DNA of 14,618 bases from Haloarcula nitratireducens (lineage in GTDB: Archaea; Halobacteriota; Halobacteria; Halobacteriales; Haloarculaceae), in assembly GCF_019599505.1 (NCBI RefSeq), contig NZ_RKLT01000046.1, positions 1-14,618 on the forward strand, written 5' to 3'. How positions within the stretch are numbered: the first letter of the stretch is position 1; the number at the start of each line of letters is the position of its first letter. Both the position numbers and the translations under genes were made by a program. This document shows positions 1-6,203 of this stretch, piece by piece. The notes beneath the pieces are model-generated. The model worked only from the letters and a program-made list of their open reading frames with translations, did no database searches and had not been told where the DNA came from.

Positions 1-209
1 ATGGCGCTCAACACCTCCAAACAGCACTTCAACGAACCGGACTCCAATTTCAGATACGTCGCCACGGAAATCGGAACGCTGTCGAACGAATCTTTCGAGA
101 GCTGAAGCGACGAACCTCGTCGTTTTCGAACTGCTTCAGCCACGTTGAACCCGAAACAGCCGAAAATTGGTTACAGAGCTTCGCTCGCTGGCACAATACT
201 CCAAACTAA
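1..209 (+). pseudogene. C-terminal part of an IS6-type transposase, cut by the window edge
   Basis: Reading from base 3 gives about 68 residues without a stop up to TAA at 207-209. The translation starts GAQHLQTALQ and contains HGNRNAVERIFRELKRRTSS, then a segment ending in HVEPETAENWLQSFARWHN. This matches my recollection of the C-terminal end of haloarchaeal IS6-family DDE transposases: the final catalytic Glu lies in the VERIFRELKRR helix and the third catalytic block ends in the HVEP/AENWLQ segment. The rest of the gene lies to the left of the window, so I cannot tell whether the element is complete or a remnant. I did not identify its terminal repeat; the palindrome at 219-235 is the nearest candidate structure. 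The family call comes from sequence pattern memory, not from a search. Confidence 0.75.
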
Positions 210-218
210 ACACTACCG

Positions 219-235
219 ACTATGTCTGACATAGT
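219..235. repeat. Perfect palindrome with T-rich tail behind the transposase gene
   Basis: Eight-base arms, actatgtc at 219-226 and gacatagt at 228-235, surround a single t. The sequence tttat follows. It begins ten bases after the transposase stop codon, so it could be a transcription terminator for that gene or part of the IS end. The sequence alone does not decide between these. Confidence 0.5.
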
Positions 236-506
236 TTTATATAGTATAGGAGAGTGATATCCCAGTAAGTAAATCGCTTATTAAACTCAAAAGCGAGAAT
301 CTCTCGCTTGTAAAGCTAATACTGCTCAGCTGAAATAGAGCTGTAACTCAACTCTACAGTTGATTGTCCGGTCTTTACACTCTTCGTCAATATCTCCACG
401 TAGAGTAGTGCTATCATGTCGCGTCCCAGATTCTGGGAAGTCTTACCTCGTTTCCGGTATACTCACACCCCCATTTCGACTGGATACTAGACACGCTCGT
501 GACGGA

Positions 507-526
507 TTTCACCGGAAACCCGGTGT
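507..526 (+). repeat. Origin recognition box ORB1, direct orientation
   Basis: The box tttcaccggaaacccggtgt has the core CACCGG-AAAC-CCGGTG: six-base perfect dyad arms around an asymmetric four-base spacer that sets its direction. An identical copy lies at 554-573 and an inverted one at 1836-1855. Haloarchaeal Orc1 proteins recognise replicon-specific boxes of this sort next to their own genes. Confidence 0.8.
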
Positions 527-553
527 GTGTGTCTCGGGGAAAGTATCAAGACG

Positions 554-573
554 TTTCACCGGAAACCCGGTGT
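554..573 (+). repeat. Origin recognition box ORB2, overlapping the orc1 promoter
   Basis: This is a 20-base exact copy of the box at 507-526, starting 47 bases later. It ends only seven bases before the orc1 ATG at 581. If orc1 is transcribed leaderless or nearly so, Orc1 bound here would sit over the transcription start. That suggests autoregulation, which is inference from position. Confidence 0.8.
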
Positions 574-580
574 ACAAGGT

Positions 581-1789
581 ATGTCCGAATCTGACGATCT
601 GTTCATCCGTGAGGATCCAATCTTCATCAACAAAGAGTTGCTCGAGATTAGCCATCTCCCAGAAGAGGATCGGATCGTTGGACGTGACGAGGAAATCGGT
701 CAGCTCGCAAATGCGGTGAATCCAGCTATTTTTGGCCAGAGTCCTAGTAACGTACTCCTCTACGGGAAAACAGGAACTGGCAAGTCTCTTTGCGCAAAAT
801 ATGTATCCAGCCGTCTGGTTGATACAGCAGAAGACGAAGGTATCAACGCAGCTTTTGCCTACGTCGATTGTGCTCAAGACAGCACTGAGACACAGTCTGT
901 TCAGACAATCGCTGATTCAGTGAATACAGCTAAGGATGACATCTATATCCCAGATAAAGGTATCAGCACTGCGACCTACTACAAGCGGCTTTGGCGTATT
1001 CTAGATACACATTATGATGTTGTGCTCATTATCCTTGATGAGATCGACAAGTTAGAAGATGACGCCATCTTGATGCAACTGTCGCGGGCGGGTGAAGCAG
1101 GAAAAATAGAGCAGTGTAAAATCGGTGTTATTGGAATCAGTAACAAAATAAAATACAAGGACCGGATGGACGAGCGGGTCAAATCAAGTCTCTGTGAACG
1201 AGAATTTGTCTTCCCACCGTACGATGCCAACCAACTCAATGAGATCATGAGTGCACGGAGTGATGCATTCCGTGATGGTGTCTTGGAAGATGGAGTAATT
1301 CCACGCGCAGCAGCACTTGCAGCACGCGAACATGGTGATGCACGCAAAGCTATCGATATCCTTCGTTATGCCGGCGAAATCGCTCAGTCCACTGATACTG
1401 GAATCGTTACCGAGCAGTTTGTTATCCAAGCACGTGAGCGAGCAGAGACCGATCGGTTCCGCGAACTCATTAGCGGATCTACTCCCCATTCTCGATATGT
1501 ACTTCAGGCATTGACAATTCTTTCACTTAATGAAGGAGAAACCACTGATGAAGAAGTGGGATTCCGGACGACCCATATCTATGACGTCTACGAGGAAATT
1601 TGTCGCCAAGAGGGCTCTGATACACTCTCCCTGCGCAGAGTTCGAGACCTGCTGAAGGAGCACGCATTCCTTGATATCATAGAACAGGCTCGCCACAGTG
1701 GTGGCAGTGCTGAGGGGAGTTATACCGAGCACAAACTGTTAGAAGATCCAGCCGTTGTCCAACAGGTCCTCGAAGATACAATTGCCTAA
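581..1789 (+). CDS. orc1/cdc6: Orc1/Cdc6-family replication initiator
   Basis: This is a 402-residue AAA+ ATPase that would bind the nearby origin boxes, open the origin and recruit the MCM helicase. Walker A is GKTGTGKS at residues 62-69. Walker B is LIILDEID at 149-156. Sensor 1 Asn is in GISNK near 188, and the sensor 2 Arg is in GDARKA near 255. Residues from about 310 to the end form the winged-helix DNA-binding domain, including SLRRVRDLL. The length is normal for haloarchaeal Orc1 paralogues. I chose ATG 581 because the longer reading from 527 would translate the ORB2 box as protein, while MSESDDLFIREDP is a typical start of the family. A weak TATA-like aagtatcaa lies at 541-549. Flanking ORBs on both sides indicate a self-contained origin-initiator unit. 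Its base composition is more AT-rich than that of the genes to its right. Confidence 0.95.
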   Translation: MSESDDLFIREDPIFINKELLEISHLPEEDRIVGRDEEIGQLANAVNPAIFGQSPSNVLLYGKTGTGKSLCAKYVSSRLVDTAEDEGINAAFAYVDCAQDSTETQSVQTIADSVNTAKDDIYIPDKGISTATYYKRLWRILDTHYDVVLIILDEIDKLEDDAILMQLSRAGEAGKIEQCKIGVIGISNKIKYKDRMDERVKSSLCEREFVFPPYDANQLNEIMSARSDAFRDGVLEDGVIPRAAALAAREHGDARKAIDILRYAGEIAQSTDTGIVTEQFVIQARERAETDRFRELISGSTPHSRYVLQALTILSLNEGETTDEEVGFRTTHIYDVYEEICRQEGSDTLSLRRVRDLLKEHAFLDIIEQARHSGGSAEGSYTEHKLLEDPAVVQQVLEDTIA

Positions 1790-1791
1790 TT

Positions 1792-1805
1792 CGTCACCGG
1801 TGACG
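1792..1805. repeat. Perfect 14-base palindrome just after orc1
   Basis: The sequence cgtcaccggtgacg is its own reverse complement and starts two bases after the orc1 stop. It contains CACCGGTG, the two ORB half-sites joined without a spacer. It may be a terminator stem or a weak Orc1 site. Neither role is shown. Confidence 0.5.
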
Positions 1806-1835
1806 CCTTGATTCGCTTCCAGGGAAGAAGACCGG

Positions 1836-1855
1836 ACACCGGGTTTCCGGTGAAA
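1836..1855 (-). repeat. Origin recognition box ORB3, inverted
   Basis: The sequence acaccgggtttccggtgaaa is the exact reverse complement of the 20-base boxes at 507-526 and 554-573. It faces ORB4 at 1943-1961 across an AT-rich stretch. Confidence 0.8.
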
Positions 1856-1942
1856 ATCATCTTCTAATCAGCGATTTGTAGAATATCTTGCTTTCTAAAT
1901 GATGTTCATAATATCCCTGTATCAGGAACTCTAGCGCTCCAA

Positions 1943-1961
1943 TTCACCGGAAACGTGGTGT
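1943..1961 (+). repeat. Degenerate origin recognition box ORB4
   Basis: ttcaccggaaacgtggtgt matches the box except for two bases in the right half-site. A still weaker candidate, ccgg-atgaa-tcggtgt, follows at 1977-1992. Confidence 0.6.
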
Positions 1962-2050
1962 GTATGATGAATCATTCCGGATGAATCGGTGTACTATATT
2001 TTTATGTGCGATGTCGTTGGTCAAAATGGTTTTGTCACTGTATTGCAACG

Positions 2051-2091
2051 CTAACCAACAATTGTCGAAGATAGCGTTTCTTGTAGGTTAG
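2051..2091. repeat. Hairpin with ctaaccaaca arms, left of the toxin-antitoxin-like unit
   Basis: The arms ctaaccaacaa at 2051-2061 and ttgtaggttag at 2081-2091 pair at 10 of 11 positions. The 12-mer cgctaaccaaca at 2049-2060 recurs exactly at 3677-3688. Confidence 0.55.
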
Positions 2092-2187
2092 ATGGTGAAA
2101 TTACGGTGACAATGCCTCGGTCTCGACGCATAGATTCACAAGAAGAGTAATACTTTTGTCTGTTGCACAGAATTATGTAACTATAGG

Positions 2188-2853
2188 ATGTACGAGGTAT
2201 GTGGCGAGAAGGAACTTAAGGTACTCCTCGCGCTTGATCGAGGGGACTCCATCTCAGGTGTCGCGCGGAAGATTGACGAGAACCGGGAAACAATCCGTCG
2301 AGTTGTAAACCGACTCGAAGAAGCAGGGTACGTCGCGTACGATAACGGCCTGCAACTCCTTGATCAGTCGATACGGGACGTTGGCCTTGAGTTTGTTGCC
2401 ACTGCAGCGGCGACTTCGTCACCCTCGATATCAGAGACGTACATCCTTCCACAGTTTACCGATATGGATTATGCCTTCACCGCTATTGATGCGGTTTACG
2501 TGTGGACCCGTGGGGGGTATCAGGTTGCCCGTGACCCAGCGGACTATCCGTTATTTATTGCCGTTCGTGAGCAAGATGTCGAGGCTTGGATGACGTTCTT
2601 CGATCGGTTCGGGATACCAGCCGCACGGGAACGCCAATCCGCTGAGGATCTTACTGGTGCGATACAGATCGTCCTTGACCCACAGCCAGAGCTCGAAACC
2701 GAGATGGTCGACGGGCGGCCTGTCATTCCACTCCAAGAAACTGTCGCGTTCGCAAACGAACACTACGCAACGTTTGAGTCCGCACTCGACATGCTCGGTC
2801 GAATGTACGATAACGTCGATACAGACGCAGAGTACCGTTTGGAGCCAGCCTGA
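2188..2853 (+). CDS. Winged-helix protein, probable antitoxin/regulator partner of the downstream nucleotidyltransferase
   Basis: This 221-residue protein has an N-terminal helix-turn-helix at about residues 7-55. SISGVARKIDENRETIRRVV followed by NRLEEAGYV is a MarR/wHTH-like recognition helix and wing. The remaining 160 residues form an acidic domain I do not recognise in detail. The next gene starts two bases after this stop, so the two are co-transcribed. In AbiE-type (type IV) systems the antitoxin is a wHTH protein that represses its operon and neutralises a nucleotidyltransferase toxin. The arrangement here is the same, but direct homology to AbiEi is inference. The ATG at 2188 follows TATA-like taatactttt at 2148-2157, about 30 bases ahead, which fits a nearly leaderless mRNA. 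It could instead be only a local regulator. Confidence 0.75.
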   Translation: MYEVCGEKELKVLLALDRGDSISGVARKIDENRETIRRVVNRLEEAGYVAYDNGLQLLDQSIRDVGLEFVATAAATSSPSISETYILPQFTDMDYAFTAIDAVYVWTRGGYQVARDPADYPLFIAVREQDVEAWMTFFDRFGIPAARERQSAEDLTGAIQIVLDPQPELETEMVDGRPVIPLQETVAFANEHYATFESALDMLGRMYDNVDTDAEYRLEPA

Positions 2854-2855
2854 AT

Positions 2856-3551
2856 ATGAGCCAAGAAGATCGTAGTGAGGCGCTCATCGAAGTGCTCGAC
2901 GCACTGGAGCAGTCCGATATTGGCTTCGTCCTCGTCGGTGGGTACGCAATTAGCCAGTTTGAACCGCGATTCTCGACTGACCTCGATCTCGTCATCGCAC
3001 CAGACGACTACGACGAAGTCGTAACCTTCCTCGAAACACACGACTTCGAACGCAAGGCAGATCTCGAAGTGCCACCGGAAGAGACGATCTATAACCGTGA
3101 AATCGAATTGTTTGAGCGAACGGAAGGGCTGCCACACCCGGTTGGTGTAGATATCCTCGTGAACGGACTGGGCTGTCGGCAGACCGAAGCGGAATGGTCG
3201 TTCGACTATTTACGCACCCACAGCTCCCCGACAACGATTTCAGGCGGGACCCGCTCGACGACTGCCCGAGCAGCTGACGGCGAAGTACTTGTGGCCGTTA
3301 AGCTTCATAGCGGTCGAAAGACAGACCTCGCTGATGTCCTCGCTGCAGTCCCAGCGATTGAGTTGGACGAGGTCGAAACACATCTGCACCGCGGCGATGC
3401 CGCTGCGCTTCGAGGCCAACTTAATGACGCACAAGCATTCATTGAAGAAGGCGGACTGGATCACCGTTTCAAGAGTATGTTTGGGCAATCGTCAGCGTCA
3501 GCCGAGGATATCGAGACTCTCCTCGAGTTTCTCAAGCGACAACAACAGTGA
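2856..3551 (+). CDS. Nucleotidyltransferase-fold protein, AbiEii-like toxin candidate
   Basis: This 231-residue protein has a polymerase-beta-type nucleotidyltransferase signature. The GG motif is in LVGGYAIS at residues 28-29. STDLDLVI carries the paired metal-binding aspartates D42 and D44, and the third acidic residue is D99 in VGVDILV. A further conserved-looking block is LVAVKLHSGRKTDLADV, the Lys/Asp-containing motif common in AbiEii/DUF6036-like proteins. Such enzymes transfer nucleotides to tRNA or proteins and can stop growth. The target here is unknown. The gene starts two bases after the wHTH gene, which supports an antitoxin-first operon. All three catalytic acids are present, so it should be active. 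An alternative is a non-toxic housekeeping or minimal nucleotidyltransferase. Confidence 0.8.
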   Translation: MSQEDRSEALIEVLDALEQSDIGFVLVGGYAISQFEPRFSTDLDLVIAPDDYDEVVTFLETHDFERKADLEVPPEETIYNREIELFERTEGLPHPVGVDILVNGLGCRQTEAEWSFDYLRTHSSPTTISGGTRSTTARAADGEVLVAVKLHSGRKTDLADVLAAVPAIELDEVETHLHRGDAAALRGQLNDAQAFIEEGGLDHRFKSMFGQSSASAEDIETLLEFLKRQQQ

Positions 3552-3678
3552 GATCACGGTCGCTGTTCACCAAACGCTAAGCTTCAAGAACAAGAAGGTC
3601 TGTCAGTTTATGGTTGCACCGAAACTGCCGACCTGCTCCCGCTCTCGGTCGAAAAGCTTCGGACACGGTGGTGTGCCG

Positions 3679-3721
3679 CTAACCAACACTTCCGTTGGGT
3701 AACTTGCTGACTGTTGGTTAG
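3679..3721. repeat. Hairpin with ctaaccaaca arms, right of the toxin-antitoxin-like unit
   Basis: The ten-base arms ctaaccaaca (3679-3688) and tgttggttag (3712-3721) pair perfectly around 23 bases. The left arm is identical to that of the hairpin at 2051-2091. It lies about 130 bases after the nucleotidyltransferase stop. Bases 3552-3678 hold no gene I can support. Confidence 0.6.
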
Positions 3722-3752
3722 TCAGTTTCTGTCCTCCCGACGGGGTGAGGGG

Positions 3753-4124
3753 GTGACCTCTCGTAACATCATAGATGAGACGATTCCAGATTACGAACGA
3801 TTCGAGCGACGCCAGCTAGCCACCGACCGGGACACAGGTCTGAATCTACTGTGCATCAATGAATCACTCGCACACGATCTTGCCGAGGGCCTCCATGCTG
3901 CGGGAGTTGCCGACGCTATCCCAGCGGAGCAACTACTCACTCACTCGCCGTCGGAAGCAGTGTTCGAGTCGAATCAAGCGCTCGTGTACTTCCACTTGTT
4001 CGTTCCGGGTCTTCGCGACCGCCCAGCCCGAGGGTCTTCAGGCGGAGCAACCCGAATGCCTCGGAGGCAAGCCCCGAAAGGTCTACCAGGGGAACAGCGG
4101 CGGCAGGTGGGACGCTACCACTGA
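3753..4124 (+). CDS. Unidentified protein, probably cut or frameshifted at its 3' end
   Basis: This is a 123-residue reading frame from GTG 3753, preceded by the purine-rich gacggggtgagg. I do not recognise the family. Residues 1 to about 84, containing IIDETIPDYERFERRQLA and NLLCINESLAHDLAEGLHAA, look like a normal acidic haloarchaeal protein. The last 40 residues change abruptly to an Arg/Gly/Pro-rich, basic composition. That points to a junction or frameshift near base 4005. The 3' end overlaps the convergent gene ending at 4083 by 42 bases, another sign that sequence was joined here. A longer reading from TTG 3714 would start inside the hairpin and is less likely. Confidence 0.45.
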   Translation: MTSRNIIDETIPDYERFERRQLATDRDTGLNLLCINESLAHDLAEGLHAAGVADAIPAEQLLTHSPSEAVFESNQALVYFHLFVPGLRDRPARGSSGGATRMPRRQAPKGLPGEQRRQVGRYH

Positions 4125-5102
4125 CGCCGTCAGTTCCTCACCGTCCTCGCCGTAGGTCATCGCCGGATAGGGTCCAAACGATGTAACGTGGTCGACGTAC
4201 TGTTCATAACCCGACCGCGTATGTGGCGAGAACGGTGACCGGAAATCCTGTTCCTCGAGAGCCCACTGGCCGAACCGCTCGTTCGCGTTCTCGTTTTGCC
4301 GCCATTCGCCGCCCGAGAGCCTGCTGCCTTCCTCGAAATCAGTCACGTCACGCTTTCGCTCGTCGACGTAGAGGTAGTGTTTGGGATAGCGGCTCACGTC
4401 CCAGACGCGGGCGAGTTTCGTCCCATCGGCCATCGCTGCGAGTTCGAGGAACGTGTACATCGTCGGCGGGTGGACGATGAACGCGGGCACCACCTCCACA
4501 TCCATGCCCGTTGTCTCGAGGAACTCGGCTGGGCCGAGTTCGTAGAATTTCTCGCGCAAAATCTCGATGTACGTATCGCTTCCACCGAAGAGGACGGACG
4601 CGCGCACGCCTTCGATGCCGTTCACTTTCTCGCGTACAGCGTCGCTCTCGAATCGCTTGTTCGACACGTCGGCTCGGAGCTTACTTTTCCCATCGAACCA
4701 ATCGAGGTCGTCGCGCTCGATGATATCCCTGACAACGTTCTCCTCGGAGTCTTCTCCCTCGACGCCGACGTACGACGGCTTCTCGTTCGCGTTCGTTTCG
4801 AGGGTGATACTCGGCTCTGTGACGCTCCGGCCGTCCGGCGTGGAGAAGGACAGATCGATACGGTTCGCAAGCCGGTACTGTCGGAGACCCTCGTCGTACT
4901 CCGGCAGATGTTTACGCATCTCGCGAACCGTCTGCAGGTCATCAGGGAGGTCTGTCACTGCGTCAGCGACGAACCATGCATCAAGACACTTGCCGTTGTA
5001 GTCAGGCATTGCACTGTCGAGGTCGTCGCCACCCTCCGTGCTGTTCTCGCTGTGCCCGGGAATCAACGTGATGGTCGTTGCCGATGTCGAGCGCTCGACC
5101 AT
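4083..5102 (-). CDS. Large soluble protein of unknown function, second gene of an operon
   Basis: This acidic protein of about 339 residues has no signal peptide or membrane segment that I can see, and I do not recognise its family. Its codon use and charge are typical of a real halophile gene. The start ATG at 5102 overlaps the stop of the upstream Tat-protein gene in the sequence TAATG. A purine-rich run (ggtggagggtggg on the coding strand) lies just ahead, so translation is probably coupled. The annotation from an upstream ATG (5111) would lie inside the previous gene and is less likely. The last dozen residues (ending ASHLPPLFPW) are unlike the rest and overlap the convergent ORF, so the natural C-terminus may have been replaced. 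It may act with the exported protein encoded before it, but nothing shows how. Confidence 0.75.
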   Translation of the reverse strand: MVERSTSATTITLIPGHSENSTEGGDDLDSAMPDYNGKCLDAWFVADAVTDLPDDLQTVREMRKHLPEYDEGLRQYRLANRIDLSFSTPDGRSVTEPSITLETNANEKPSYVGVEGEDSEENVVRDIIERDDLDWFDGKSKLRADVSNKRFESDAVREKVNGIEGVRASVLFGGSDTYIEILREKFYELGPAEFLETTGMDVEVVPAFIVHPPTMYTFLELAAMADGTKLARVWDVSRYPKHYLYVDERKRDVTDFEEGSRLSGGEWRQNENANERFGQWALEEQDFRSPFSPHTRSGYEQYVDHVTSFGPYPAMTYGEDGEELTASVVASHLPPLFPW

Positions 5103-5995
5103 TAGTCCCACCCTCCACCAAATTTGATCTCCGTCTCTGCAACCGTGAGCAGGAATCGTTCCGCGGCGAGGGCCTCGAATCGATACGGCACGGCCGTGCC
5201 GTCGTCGAAGACGAACGTGCCAGTCTCCCCGGTGTCGAACTCGTCTTCTACCTCGGTCCGAACGTAGGTGCCGTGGTCGAACTGGAGGTCACGCATCATG
5301 GTCGAAAGGCGGGCGCTCCCCACAGGGTCGACAGAGGCGGTTGCATGGATGGCATCGAAGACGACACCACCGCGGTACTCGAACGCTCCGTCGGGCGAAT
5401 CGGGATCGCGGTCGGTTGGATACCAACCGATTTCGAGATGGGACCCCATCTCGAGGAGTTCGGGTTTGATGTCGCTCGCGTCCCAGTATATCCGCCCCGG
5501 GACAGCCTGTGGGACTGTTACTGGTTCAGACTCGACGACCAGTTCCTGCGTCGACCAACCATCGAGTACATTCTTCGGCCGATAGAGGCGGAATCGGAAG
5601 TCGATGGGCGCGTTGGTTCCGTCTATCTGGCTCGGGACGACGTCGGCGACGAAGTACGGGTGCGTCGCAAGGTTGAGCTCGGTAATCGGTCGCGAAATTG
5701 TGGGAGTGGAGGTGCTGTCGCTGGTGACGTCAAGGGCATATTCGCCTTCGGAGACGGCGAGCGGACGGTCATGTCGTGTAACCCGCGACAACGAGACCTC
5801 GTCGTCGGATTGCCACTTGTCGAGCGTCGACTCAAAGGAACCAAGCACAATGTCGTCAATCTGGTTAGTGGCGGCTACGTTGGTGGCCGTGTAGTCCGAC
5901 GCAACCCCGCCGAATATGGCGGCGACGCCTGTTCCTGCAAACGACGACAGTACACCACGGCGCGATAGCCGAAGGAGACTCTCTTTTTGTGGCAT
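5102..5995 (-). CDS. Tat-exported protein of unknown function
   Basis: This 297-residue protein has a twin-arginine signal: LSRRGVLSSFAG (Arg12-Arg13) followed by a hydrophobic run to about residue 33. There is no lipobox cysteine, so it is probably released or held otherwise at the cell surface. The mature part is rich in alternating beta-like segments such as DFRFRLYRP and SHLEIGWYP, suggesting a beta-sandwich fold. I cannot name a family. It is the first gene of a two-gene operon: its TAA overlaps the ATG of the next gene (TAATG). A TATA-like aattattata lies at 6020-6030 on the coding strand, 24 bases before the start, so transcription is probably leaderless. Confidence 0.85.
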   Translation of the reverse strand: MPQKESLLRLSRRGVLSSFAGTGVAAIFGGVASDYTATNVAATNQIDDIVLGSFESTLDKWQSDDEVSLSRVTRHDRPLAVSEGEYALDVTSDSTSTPTISRPITELNLATHPYFVADVVPSQIDGTNAPIDFRFRLYRPKNVLDGWSTQELVVESEPVTVPQAVPGRIYWDASDIKPELLEMGSHLEIGWYPTDRDPDSPDGAFEYRGGVVFDAIHATASVDPVGSARLSTMMRDLQFDHGTYVRTEVEDEFDTGETGTFVFDDGTAVPYRFEALAAERFLLTVAETEIKFGGGWD

Positions 5996-6019
5996 CTTAC
6001 GAACAGATGACTGTCATGG

Positions 6020-6030
6020 TTATAATAATT
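6020..6030 (-). promoter_or_regulatory. TATA box of the Tat-protein operon
   Basis: On the minus strand the sequence aattattataa lies 24 bases before the ATG at 5995. This is the normal distance for leaderless archaeal transcripts. Confidence 0.65.
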
Positions 6031-6035
6031 TACGT

Positions 6036-6077
6036 ACCAATACTACCATTGGTTTAGTGAAATAGATTACACTAAAC
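6036..6077. promoter_or_regulatory. Two adjoining inverted repeats in the divergent promoter region
   Basis: accaat/attggt pair at 6036-6053 around six bases. gtttagtg/cactaaac pair perfectly at 6052-6077 around ten bases. Both lie immediately upstream of the TATA box at 6020-6030, where a dimeric regulator could act on the Tat-protein operon or on the divergent kinase gene. Operator function is inference. Confidence 0.45.
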
Positions 6078-6170
6078 GATGAAGGCGTGGAGTCTCGATT
6101 TCGTGGTTGTCAGAACAGTGTAGCTGAAGATACTACCGAACGAGGATTTGTATCATTTCATCTACCACAA

Positions 6171-6179
6171 CAATAATAC
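6171..6179 (+). promoter_or_regulatory. TATA-like element of the PAS histidine kinase gene
   Basis: caataatac ends 24 bases before the ATG at 6204, the leaderless distance. This also supports 6204 over the TTG at 6192 as the start. Confidence 0.45.
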
Positions 6180-6203
6180 GGGATTCTATTCTTGGATAGG
6201 TCA

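Larger units (their letters stand above)
210..580. other. Upstream half of a replication origin: AT-rich stretch, palindromes, two ORBs
   Basis: I see no supported gene between the transposase stop and the orc1 start. Bases 241-300 hold only 20 G/C of 60, an AT-rich stretch that could act as an unwinding element. Two further perfect inverted repeats occur: aagcgaga/tctcgctt at 291-309 with a 3-base loop, and tcccaga/tctggga at 424-438 with a 1-base loop. Two copies of the origin recognition box follow at 507-526 and 554-573, just before orc1. Archaeal Orc1/Cdc6 genes commonly lie next to the origin they serve, so this region together with 1790-1992 is the likely replicon origin. Where replication actually initiates is inference. 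Confidence 0.7.
1790..2187. other. Downstream half of the origin: AT-rich stretch between inverted ORBs
   Basis: I see no gene here. Bases 1861-1920 hold 19 G/C of 60, and this AT-rich block lies between ORB3 (inverted, 1836-1855) and ORB4 (direct, 1943-1961). An unwinding element flanked by inverted Orc1 boxes is the classic layout of archaeal origins, so this may be the core of the origin. Further right are a hairpin at 2051-2091 and TATA-like sequences (2147-2157, 2171-2180) serving the gene that starts at 2188. Confidence 0.6.

Noticed and set aside
527..580. N-terminal extension of orc1 (start at 527)
   Set aside because: It would translate the ORB2 box as protein. The family-like N-terminus begins at ATG 581.
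4005..4110. A TnpB-type element end or guide RNA in the GC-rich structured stretch
   Set aside because: Short stems can be drawn, but there is no TnpB coding sequence nearby and no recognised end motif. The observation is kept only as part of the junction finding.
4296..5105. Long plus-strand open frame opposite the unknown operon gene
   Set aside because: It is the complement of a well-formed acidic minus-strand gene. Its translation is rich in Arg, His and Cys and shows no family motif.
5078..5968. Long plus-strand open frame opposite the Tat-protein gene
   Set aside because: The opposite frame has a clear Tat signal, a promoter and a coupled neighbour. This one is a GC-rich shadow.
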